Part shown: positions 6,751 to 12,659 of the stretch, in pieces
Layout: each line of letters opens with the position of its first letter
Position numbering within the stretch: the stretch's first letter is position 1
Origin: Cellvibrionales bacterium UBA1963
GTDB taxonomy: Bacteria; Pseudomonadota; Gammaproteobacteria; Pseudomonadales; UBA7434
Assembly (NCBI GenBank): GCA_002336035.1
Contig: DDED01000089.1
Location: 11,187-23,845 of the forward strand
Direction: 5' to 3'
Length of the DNA: 12,659 nucleotides
Notes under the pieces: model-generated
Database searches by the model: none
The model's input: only the letters and a program-made list of their open reading frames with translations
Told to the model about the DNA's origin: nothing
Program-made: the position numbers and the translations under genes

Positions 6751-7692
6751 ATGTCAGATTTTCATGCCGCCACAACGACAAAAGATGTTTTAACCGGTAT
6801 TTGTTTAAAAGGACAAACCATTTTAATTACAGGCGCAAGCACTGGATTAGGCTTGGCTTCAGCCATAGCCTTAGCAGAGGCAGGTGCTGATTTGATTTTA
6901 ACAGCGCGCTCTGAGGAAAAGTTTTTAATTGCTAGGGATGCTGTTTTAGTCAAAAAATCCGATGCTATTGTGCACTTTTGTGAGTTACGACTCGAAGACA
7001 TTGCCAGCTGCAAACAAGCAGCGATTGATATTAATCATCGTTTTACTAACATTGATCATATTATTGCAAATGCTGGCGTTATGGCCTGTAATGAACAAAG
7101 AACGAATCAAGGTTACGAATGGCAATTTGGTGTAAATCATCTCGGGCACTTCGCATTTATTAATAATATTATAGGTTTACTAACATCAGACGATTGTAGG
7201 GTTGCCGTTCTTACCTCAGGTGGGCATCGCTTAGGTGATGTTGATTTGGTTGATCCTAATTTTAATCAGCAACCCTATGATAAATGGCTCAGTTATGGTC
7301 GTGCAAAGACTGCCAATGCACTTTATGCACTAGCGCTGAATAAAAGAATGCCGTTTGGTCGTGCTAATGCGGTCCATCCAGGTGCAATCACTACAGAACT
7401 TTCGCGCCATTTAACGCAGGATGACTTTGCGAGCATGGGGTCGAGCATGAAGGATAGCGGTATTATGATGAAGTCAATTGATGCCGGTGCCGCCACACAG
7501 GTTTGGGCGGTTACTTCGCCAGAACTTGATGGCAGAGGCGGCCTATATTTGGAAGACTGCCAAGTGGGGATAGCCTCCGATGACCACACATCAGGTTATG
7601 CTTCTTACATCATGAGTCAAGATAATGCAGAAAAACTGTGGCATTTATCCGAACAGTTAGTTGGCCAGAGTTTCAACTTTGCTAAAATTTAG
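6751..7692 (+). CDS. Short-chain dehydrogenase/reductase (retinol dehydrogenase-like)
   Basis: NAD(P)-dependent SDR of 313 aa, longer than a classical SDR and close to the retinol-dehydrogenase/WW-oxidoreductase-like group. Seen: cofactor loop TGASTGLG (27-34), basic R53 after the second strand (suggesting NADPH), NAG (107-109), N129 in FGVNHLGHF, S156 in VLTSGG, and the catalytic pair Y182-x3-K186. HPGAITTEL follows, as expected. The C-terminal part (about 225-313) forms the variable substrate region, so the substrate is unknown. An AAGGA site lies upstream of the ATG. Its stop overlaps the ribosome-binding site of the GFA-like gene, so the two are likely translated together. It is only loosely related to the SDR at 415-1077. 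Confidence 0.9.
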   Translation: MSDFHAATTTKDVLTGICLKGQTILITGASTGLGLASAIALAEAGADLILTARSEEKFLIARDAVLVKKSDAIVHFCELRLEDIASCKQAAIDINHRFTNIDHIIANAGVMACNEQRTNQGYEWQFGVNHLGHFAFINNIIGLLTSDDCRVAVLTSGGHRLGDVDLVDPNFNQQPYDKWLSYGRAKTANALYALALNKRMPFGRANAVHPGAITTELSRHLTQDDFASMGSSMKDSGIMMKSIDAGAATQVWAVTSPELDGRGGLYLEDCQVGIASDDHTSGYASYIMSQDNAEKLWHLSEQLVGQSFNFAKI

Positions 7693-7701
7693 GCGCGTAA
7701 T

Positions 7702-8148
7702 ATGACTGACAACACACAGACACCAGACGGTTTTTTAGAGGGTGCGTGTCTTTGCCTGGCGGTGGCTTATCGATTCGCATTGCCATTAACAATTTTTCAA
7801 TATTGCCATTGTAATCGTTGTCAAACGGTTTCTGGCGCAGCCCATACTGCCAATATATTTATTCCTTCTGTGCAGTTTCAATGGCTAAGAGGCGAAGAAA
7901 AAATCAAAATTTATAAGCTACCTGAAGCAAAGCATTTCAGCAGTTGTTTTTGTCAGGACTGTGGCAGTAGTATGCCCTGGCAGACAGCGGATGGAAGAAA
8001 TTATTTGGTTCCAGCAGGCGGGGTCAATGATTTAGCTGAGCGACCTAAACAGAGTATATTTTGGTCATCACGTCCAAATTGGTACGTACCTCCGTTAGTT
8101 TTACCTCGTTTCGACACATTACCCGCCCGCAAAAAAGCACCAGATTGA
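7702..8148 (+). CDS. GFA/CENP-V-domain zinc protein
   Basis: Small 148-aa protein of the GFA family, named after glutathione-dependent formaldehyde-activating enzyme; most members have no proven activity, so I do not assign that reaction. Zinc ligands are visible in order: GAC16LC18 then VAY; C35HC37NRC40Q; and C82FC84QDC87GSSMPW. The spacing CxC, CxCxxC and CxCxxCG is the family pattern. The C-terminal 50 residues are less conserved, with WSSRPNW. Only nine bases separate the SDR stop from this ATG, and the AGG of its ribosome-binding site overlaps that stop, giving likely translational coupling. The pairing hints at shared handling of an aldehyde or thiol adduct, but this is inference. No strong terminator is visible in the AT-rich stretch after it. 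Confidence 0.85.
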   Translation: MTDNTQTPDGFLEGACLCLAVAYRFALPLTIFQYCHCNRCQTVSGAAHTANIFIPSVQFQWLRGEEKIKIYKLPEAKHFSSCFCQDCGSSMPWQTADGRNYLVPAGGVNDLAERPKQSIFWSSRPNWYVPPLVLPRFDTLPARKKAPD

Positions 8149-8229
8149 ACTTTTTTAGTAAAATACTCAGTTTTTTGATGATTTTTTGTACCAAAAGTCA
8201 AGTTTTAAGGGCTCTCTTTGCCGAGTGAG

Positions 8230-8240
8230 CTAGTTTCTAG
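8230..8240. repeat. CTAG dyad at the -35 region of the H1-like gene
   Basis: CTAG-TTT-CTAG forms a short inverted repeat exactly where a -35 element would sit for the TATAAT at 8254-8259. No good TTGACA-like box is present there. The site could bind an activator that replaces the -35 contact, but four-base arms are weak evidence. Confidence 0.25.
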
Positions 8241-8253
8241 TGGTCTTTTCACC

Positions 8254-8259
8254 TATAAT
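8254..8259 (+). promoter_or_regulatory. Perfect -10 box TATAAT of the H1-like gene promoter
   Basis: TATAAT at 8254-8259 lies 30 bp before the ATG at 8290 and is followed by a GC-rich discriminator (GCGCGG from 8260). A -35 box 16-18 bp upstream is poor (TAGTTT-like). GC-rich discriminators are typical of promoters under stringent (ppGpp) control, so growth-rate control is a reasonable guess. The strong GGGGAG ribosome-binding site at 8277-8282 follows. If this is the promoter, the leader is only about 20 nt. Confidence 0.6.
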
Positions 8260-8289
8260 GCGCGGCTTATTTTTCAGGGGAGAAGCATT

Positions 8290-8985
8290 ATGGCTAAGGT
8301 GGTAGCTAAGAAGGCTAAGGCTAAGAAATCGACTGCCAAAAGTGTTGCAGTAAAAAAGTCTGTTGTTAAAAAAGCAAGCACTTCAGCTGTCGGTAAGAAA
8401 AAACCTGCTGAAAAAAAAATAGCTCCTGTCAAGAAAGCCGTGCTTAAAAAAGTCGTAGCGAAGAAACCCGTAGCGAAAAAAACCGCAGTGAAAAAACCCG
8501 CAGCGAAAAAAACTGCCCTAAAAAAACCTGCCCTTAAAAAGTCAGCGCCCAAAAAACCGCTCAATGAAAAAAAGGCTGCGACTAAGCCTGAAGTAAAAAA
8601 AGCGGTAGCTAAAAAAGTATCGACTACAAAAGTGGCCGAGAAAAAAGCCGTCACCAAAAAAGCATCATCCAAAAAAACAGCGACATCGAAAGCTTCACTA
8701 AAGAAAACCGTTGCAAAAGCAGGTGTTGCTTCTAAAAAACCAAAGCTAACGGGTGTGAGTGTTACTTTTTCTAAGCCAAAGCCGGCGCCTAAACCTAAGA
8801 TCGTTGCAAAAAAACAACCTTCCGTTGATGAGGGTAGTAGCGAAGGTATTGACGCTCAAGTTGAAAAGTTTCTTGCTACAGGGAAAAAAATCCAAGAAAT
8901 ACCGGTTGGTACCAGCGGTATTAATCATACTGGTGGCACTAAACATATAACTATTAGCCGTAATAAACCACAAGGTCAAACTTAA
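8290..8985 (+). CDS. Histone H1/AlgP-like lysine-rich DNA-binding protein with distinct C-terminal tail
   Basis: 231-aa very basic protein: 66 lysines (about 29%) and a single arginine, mostly as KK pairs separated by A, V, P, T or S. Residues 1-150 resemble the disordered tail of eukaryotic H1 and bacterial AlgP/Hc1-type proteins, which bind DNA by charge and compact the nucleoid. Residues 53-92 are eight units of a five-residue repeat KK(P/T/V/S)xx. From 151 the composition changes: a proline/lysine linker, an acidic patch SVDEGSSEGID (178-188), then VEKFLATGKKIQEIPVGTSG (191-210) and a short polar end. I chose the ATG at 8290 because GGGGAG lies seven bases upstream; the frame also has a TTG at 8218, which lies before the -10 box and is rejected. 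It has its own promoter and converges with uup with an 11-bp gap. Chromosome binding is inferred from composition. Confidence 0.85.
   Translation: MAKVVAKKAKAKKSTAKSVAVKKSVVKKASTSAVGKKKPAEKKIAPVKKAVLKKVVAKKPVAKKTAVKKPAAKKTALKKPALKKSAPKKPLNEKKAATKPEVKKAVAKKVSTTKVAEKKAVTKKASSKKTATSKASLKKTVAKAGVASKKPKLTGVSVTFSKPKPAPKPKIVAKKQPSVDEGSSEGIDAQVEKFLATGKKIQEIPVGTSGINHTGGTKHITISRNKPQGQT
8446..8565 (+). repeat. 15-bp coding tandem repeat, eight units, within the H1-like gene
   Basis: Eight consecutive 15-bp units encode KK(P/T/V/S)xx at residues 53-92 of the H1-like protein. The units are degenerate but keep A-rich AAA/AAG lysine pairs. Such in-frame repeats can gain or lose units without breaking the frame, so length variation between strains is expected. 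Confidence 0.7.
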
Positions 8986-8986
8986 G

Positions 8987-8996
8987 CTTTATAAAG
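8987..8996. repeat. Palindrome CTTTATAAAG between convergent H1-like and uup stops
   Basis: A 10-bp perfect palindrome fills nearly all of the 11-bp gap between the two convergent stop codons. It is too short and AT-rich to be a confident terminator, but nothing else between the genes could separate the two transcripts. Confidence 0.25.
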
Positions 8997-10892
8997 TTAG
9001 GCCTGTTTCTCAATTTCAATCCATCTTTCCATGGCGCGATCCAATTGATTTTGGTTGCTACTGAGCTGGTTAAGGGTTTCTTGATTATCTTCATAGCTTT
9101 GTTGATAAAAACTTTGGCTCGATATAACGTTTTCTAGCTCGCTTATTTTGGTTTCTAATTCGTGGATAAGATCAGGCATTTCATCAAGTTCACGTTGCAA
9201 GTTATAACTTAATTTTTGCCTATTTATAGAGGGGTTTTTTTTATCTGCTACCTGAGTGGTTATGGTGTTAGGCTGGATTTTTTCCGCATCTACGACTTCT
9301 AGATCTCGATTCCGTTTTTGCCAATCACTATAGCCTCCAACGTACTCTGCGATATTACCATCAGCCTCAAAAACTAGAATGCTTGTCACTACGTTGTCTA
9401 AAAAAGCACGATCATGACTAACTACGATGAGACTTCCATTATAATTAACCAATCTTTCTTCGAGTACTTCTAGCATTTCAATATCAAGATCATTTGTGGG
9501 TTCATCTAACACCAATAAATTACACGGCACGGTGAATAGTTTCGCCAATGAGACTCTGTTTCGCTCACCGCCAGAAAGGGCTTTGACTGGTGTCATCGCT
9601 CTTTTGGGTGAAAATAAAAAGTTTTGTAAATATGAAATAATGTGTCTTTCTTTTCCGTTAATAGAAATAAAATCTCTACCTAGGCCCACATTTTCAGAAA
9701 TACTTTTATCTTCATCTAATTCTCGTGCAACTTGGTCAAAGTAAGCCAGTGAAAGGTTGGTGCCAATTTTGACTGTGCCCTCATCCGGTGTTATTTGACC
9801 TAAAAGAATCTTTAATAATGTGCTTTTACCTACGCCGTTATTGCCAATTAAACCTATACGATCGCCCCGCATAATCTTCAGTTTAAATTTATGTATCAAT
9901 TGTTGATGGTCATAGCTGTGACTTATCGCTCGGGCTTCAATGACTTTTCGACCAGATTGCTCGGCATCTTCTATCTGTAATTTTGCCTTGCCTTGTTGAT
10001 TGATTCTTTGGCTACGTTCTTTTCGCATAGCTTCCAATGCTCGAACGCGGCCCTCGTTTCTTGTTCTTCTTGCTTTAACTCCTTGCCTAACCCATTTTTC
10101 TTCTTGCGCTAATCGTTTGTCAAATAGTGCATTGTGTGTGTTTTCGTCCTTAAGTGTTTGTTCTTTTAACTTAAGAAAGTTTTGATAATTACCTGGCCAG
10201 CTACTTAGCTTGCCGCGGTCGACTTCAACAATACGGGTAGCAACTTGCTGAAGGAACTCTCTATCATGAGTAATAAATATGACGCTTCCTCGATAGCTTT
10301 TAAGCGCATTTTCTAGCCATTGTATGGTTGTTATATCTAAGTGATTTGTCGGTTCGTCAAGCAACAGTAAGTTAGGTTTTGAAACTAAGGCTTGTCCAAG
10401 TGCGACTCGTCTTCGCCATCCACCTGACAATTGAGAAAGCTTCTTTTCGGCGGGCAGACCTAATTGGCTAATTATTGTTTCAGTTTGTTGGTCAACTTGC
10501 CAACCACTTCCGGCATCTATTTCTGCCTGTAAATTTTCCATGATCTGGAGTTCATGCTTGTCTATATCATGTTGAGTTGCGAGTGCTTCATATTGCTCAA
10601 TAAGCTTTAGTTGATGGCTTAAACCGAGTTTAACGACGTCGTAAACGGTGGCATCTATCGCGTCAGGTAAGGTTTGTTGAAGCTGGCTTATACGCAAATG
10701 TTGTTGTCGATGTACAGTCCCTGTATCCGCTTCAATATTACCTGCGATAATATTCATTAGGGTGGTTTTTCCGGCGCCATTTCGACCAACTAAACAGACT
10801 CTTTCTTCTTCTTCTATTGAGAAATTGGCTTTTATCAGCAGGGGGTTATCGCCAAACTCAATCGAGGCGTCTTCAATTCTTATTAGTGACAA
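8997..10892 (-). CDS. uup: ABC-F ATPase Uup
   Basis: Soluble twin-ATPase of the ABC-F family, 631 aa (E. coli Uup is about 635). First nucleotide-binding domain: Walker A GRNGAGKTT (36-44), signature LSGGW (155-159), Walker B LLLLDEPTNHLD (175-186). Second: GNNGVGKST (350-358), LSGGE (439-443), LVLDEPTNDLD (460-470). The linker between them has WVRQGVKARRTRNEGRVRAL (267-286), typical of Uup and expected to reach ribosomal tRNA. A coiled-coil C-terminal domain spans about 555-631, as in Uup; in E. coli it binds branched DNA. No membrane segments. The E. coli protein is linked to ribosome function and to precise excision of transposons. The start is TTG at 10892 with AAGG eight bases upstream; no ATG fits. 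It follows alr by 35 bp, probably in one operon. Confidence 0.95.
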   Translation of the reverse strand: MSLIRIEDASIEFGDNPLLIKANFSIEEEERVCLVGRNGAGKTTLMNIIAGNIEADTGTVHRQQHLRISQLQQTLPDAIDATVYDVVKLGLSHQLKLIEQYEALATQHDIDKHELQIMENLQAEIDAGSGWQVDQQTETIISQLGLPAEKKLSQLSGGWRRRVALGQALVSKPNLLLLDEPTNHLDITTIQWLENALKSYRGSVIFITHDREFLQQVATRIVEVDRGKLSSWPGNYQNFLKLKEQTLKDENTHNALFDKRLAQEEKWVRQGVKARRTRNEGRVRALEAMRKERSQRINQQGKAKLQIEDAEQSGRKVIEARAISHSYDHQQLIHKFKLKIMRGDRIGLIGNNGVGKSTLLKILLGQITPDEGTVKIGTNLSLAYFDQVARELDEDKSISENVGLGRDFISINGKERHIISYLQNFLFSPKRAMTPVKALSGGERNRVSLAKLFTVPCNLLVLDEPTNDLDIEMLEVLEERLVNYNGSLIVVSHDRAFLDNVVTSILVFEADGNIAEYVGGYSDWQKRNRDLEVVDAEKIQPNTITTQVADKKNPSINRQKLSYNLQRELDEMPDLIHELETKISELENVISSQSFYQQSYEDNQETLNQLSSNQNQLDRAMERWIEIEKQA

Positions 10893-10927
10893 TGTGATTA
10901 CCTTGCTAAAAACTGGGTTTTGTTAAT

Positions 10928-12124
10928 TTAAATGATTTCTCTTGCTACTCGCTCTGCGATAGCAGTCATTAAATCATAGGCTATTGTATTGGCATGTCTC
11001 GCAATAATATTAATTGGTAATTCTTTTCCCCAAAGAATGGCAGTATCGCCAATCTTAATGTGTTCATGGTGGTCGGTTATATCAACGCTTAGGGAGTCCA
11101 TCGATACTGCGCCAACCAAAGTCGCCAGTTTGCCATTGACTAGAACGGGTGTGCCATTTTTAGCATGGCGAGGGTAACCGTCAGCATAACCAACAGCTAT
11201 TGTTGCAATAATACTTTTTTTGCTAGCAATCCACTTGCTATTGTAGCCAACTGATTCGCCTGCATTAATTGGCTTAATTGAAATAATGGGTGCTGTAAAT
11301 GTCATTGCTGGCTGCAGTTCTAAGCTAGTCTGATTGGCCTTGTCCAGAGGATCTATGCCATAAATCATTATTCCAGGTCGAATGAATTCTTGGCGACCAG
11401 CTAATTGCGTTGTTTTTTGTAACTGCCATTGCGGATAACCATCACTGTTTTCATTGATCATAATTGCAGCAGAGTTAGAGACTGAAAAAGCGTCTATATC
11501 ATTTTTTTCGAATACATTGATAAAGTGCTGCATTTGTTTATTTGTCGCGATAGAGTGTTCTTTTTGCGCTTCAGAGAAATGAGTCATGATTGCTTTTGGT
11601 CGAGTATTCAGTGTTGAATCATCGAATAAAAGGTGAGTGTTATCACGACTAATACCGAGTCGATGCATGCCAGTGTCGATTTTTACCCAATAGTTAAGAT
11701 CAGTAATTTTTTGTGCAAATTCAAGCATTTCTAATGTGTGCACAGCAGCTATGTAATTATTTGAGGGGTACGAGTGTAATTGTTCAAGATTACTGGTTGG
11801 GCTCATGATTAATATTTCTTTGGTAATGCTTTGATCTCTAAGCGTCTGAGCTTCCTCATAACGTGCGACAGCATAACCGTGAATATAAGGAGCTAAAATT
11901 TTTGCTACATTGACCATACCATGCCCATAACCATTTGCTTTTACAACAGCCATGATTTTTGCTGCAGGTGCAATTGATTGGGCTATTTTTATGTTATTAA
12001 CGATCGCAGCGCTATCAACAAAAGCCGTGGCTTGGTCGATTTCTGGATATTTGATGGTGCTGAATTTTTGGTTTTTTGTCATTTCGATGTATCGATAATT
12101 TTTAGTCGTGTCATGGTCAGGCAT
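10928..12124 (-). CDS. alr: Alanine racemase
   Basis: PLP-dependent interconversion of L- and D-alanine, supplying D-alanine for peptidoglycan. 398 aa as called, longer than the usual 355-370. PLP lysine K62 lies in VVKANGYGHG (60-69). WVKIDTGMHRLG (146-157) and RPGIMIYG (249-256) line the PLP barrel, and Y294 in ESVGYNSKW is the second catalytic residue. VGAVSMD (337-343) is the conserved substrate-side motif. Fold: TIM barrel (about 30-265) then a C-terminal beta domain. The first 14 residues may be extra: a second ATG at 12082 gives 384 aa, closer to the family, and neither start has a clear Shine-Dalgarno. Uup follows 35 bp downstream. In many gammaproteobacteria alr follows dnaB instead, so this neighbourhood is different. 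No signal peptide seen. Confidence 0.95.
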   Translation of the reverse strand: MPDHDTTKNYRYIEMTKNQKFSTIKYPEIDQATAFVDSAAIVNNIKIAQSIAPAAKIMAVVKANGYGHGMVNVAKILAPYIHGYAVARYEEAQTLRDQSITKEILIMSPTSNLEQLHSYPSNNYIAAVHTLEMLEFAQKITDLNYWVKIDTGMHRLGISRDNTHLLFDDSTLNTRPKAIMTHFSEAQKEHSIATNKQMQHFINVFEKNDIDAFSVSNSAAIMINENSDGYPQWQLQKTTQLAGRQEFIRPGIMIYGIDPLDKANQTSLELQPAMTFTAPIISIKPINAGESVGYNSKWIASKKSIIATIAVGYADGYPRHAKNGTPVLVNGKLATLVGAVSMDSLSVDITDHHEHIKIGDTAILWGKELPINIIARHANTIAYDLMTAIAERVAREII

Positions 12125-12139
12125 ACCGTCTGATAGTCA

Positions 12140-12169
12140 ATTGTACTTGTTCTAAAGAACTAACACCAA
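12140..12169 (-). promoter_or_regulatory. Possible alr promoter with palindrome in its spacer
   Basis: Read on the minus strand, TTGGTG (12169-12164) and TACAAT (12145-12140) are separated by 18 bp, and the -10 is 15 bp before the first alr ATG. GTTCT-AA-AGAAC (12149-12160) lies within the spacer, a usual place for a repressor site. The -35 is poor. If this promoter is real, the very short leader would favour the downstream ATG at 12082 as the start. Confidence 0.3.
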
Positions 12170-12392
12170 ATACGTTAAAATGATTGAGTCAAATACAGGT
12201 TATTAAGTGGTGCTCTTTTGGGCCAAATCAGCTTTTCGCCTACCCACAGTATACCGCAGGATCTATAAGGGTGTTGGCGTCTACCGAATTGACACATCAA
12301 TTACCTGACCAAAGGTCGGCATGGGGGAGTGACAGCGGTTAAATGGTAATTCGTTCCGTGAGGCGTTCGCAGATCGATTCAATCTGTATCAC
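12170..12392. other. Non-coding interval upstream of alr with several small inverted repeats
   Basis: No convincing gene, tRNA or known RNA is seen here. The stretch holds TTTGG-G-CCAAA (12217-12227), AATTGA-CACA-TCAATT (12287-12302) and CCTGACC-AAA-GGTCGG with one mismatch (12304-12319). It lies between the end of the unknown right-edge gene and the alr promoter region, both on the minus strand. The last two could fold as tandem hairpins after the right-edge gene, but no T-run follows, so a classical terminator is not supported. Confidence 0.3.
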
Positions 12393-12659
12393 TCATAGCG
12401 TGCCTAAGTCGCCGTATATTTGTCTTTTTACAAGATCAGGTAGCAATGGTTGTTCAAGGTGATGAAGCTTTGCCATCTGAATACCAAGGCTCTGCCAATA
12501 TGAGGGTAACGTCTGCTGACCATGAACACCATCCATAATAATAGCGTGCTTTGACATATTGTGTATCGTCGCTGTCACGACCGTGTTGGCCTTAGTAAAA
12601 AGCATTAAACCATGTGCTTCTGCACTTATTGCGTCAGTTGATCTGGCTATTGTTTGTTT
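12393..12659 (-). CDS. Unknown protein, C-terminal fragment (runs off right edge)
   Basis: The reading frame is open from the window edge to a TAA at 12393, giving at least 88 codons with no stop. The ATG at 12605 is therefore probably an internal methionine, and the 18 codons upstream of it are also in frame. I do not recognise the family. The visible part is soluble-looking, with no transmembrane stretch: a polar stretch rich in T, H and M, a conserved-looking DGVHGQQTLPSYWQSLG around the middle, and a leucine-rich end. The 268-bp gap to alr argues against one tight operon. Coding status is likely but not certain, because the fragment is short; the sequence to the right is needed to name it. 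Confidence 0.5.
   Translation of the reverse strand, partial: KQTIARSTDAISAEAHGLMLFTKANTVVTATIHNMSKHAIIMDGVHGQQTLPSYWQSLGIQMAKLHHLEQPLLPDLVKRQIYGDLGTL

Noticed and set aside
8218..8289. TTG start at 8218 extending the H1-like protein by 24 residues
   Set aside because: The TATAAT box at 8254-8259 and the GGGGAG site before ATG 8290 place transcription and translation start downstream of it.
8274..8672. 132-aa open frame on the minus strand opposite the H1-like gene
   Set aside because: It is the complement of lysine-rich codons (AAA/AAG read as TTT/CTT), which rarely create stops. The phenylalanine/alanine-rich product is an artefact.
12170..12392. tRNA or small RNA in the gap before alr
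   Set aside because: No TTCGA-type T-loop with flanking stem, no cloverleaf spacing, and no terminator-like T-run after the small hairpins.

Overview
The window reads as ordinary chromosome of a marine-type gammaproteobacterium with modest G+C (about 40% by eye). The main evidence is the long DapD form (349 aa) found in Pseudomonas-like gammaproteobacteria, a dapD/ArsC-like (YffB) pairing also known from Pseudomonas, a Uup-type ABC-F protein, an AlgP/H1-like lysine-rich protein and a two-gene acyl-CoA dehydrogenase cluster. This assignment is inferred from gene content, not from a search. There is no sign of phage, insertion sequence, CRISPR, tRNA or rRNA.

Layout: 150-1077 (+) holds a rubredoxin and a short-chain dehydrogenase (SDR). 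1141-3568 (-) holds two adjacent acyl-CoA dehydrogenases, small subunit first, that probably form one heteromeric enzyme; a strong 35-nt dyad lies between them. 3756-5710 (-) is a likely operon yffB-dapD-panD, joining a step of lysine/diaminopimelate synthesis to the step that makes beta-alanine for coenzyme A. 5777-8148 (+) holds an RluA-family pseudouridine synthase, a second SDR and a GFA/CENP-V-like zinc protein whose ribosome-binding site touches the SDR stop codon. 8290-8985 (+) encodes a 231-aa lysine-rich H1/AlgP-like protein with its own promoter and a non-repetitive C-terminal tail. 8997-12124 (-) is alr-uup (alanine racemase, then ABC-F ATPase). The right edge (12393-12659, -) carries the C-terminal end of a gene I do not recognise.

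How it fits together: DapD (diaminopimelate) and Alr (D-alanine) both feed peptidoglycan. PanD supplies beta-alanine for CoA, which the acyl-CoA dehydrogenases and DapD (succinyl-CoA) use. RluA-like and Uup act on RNA and the ribosome. These links are thematic; nothing seen proves a single joint system. No clearly new defence or mobile system is visible. The most unusual items are the H1-like protein with a SutA-like C-terminal motif and slippery A-runs, the split-active-site dehydrogenase pair with its intercistronic dyad, and the dapD-panD linkage.
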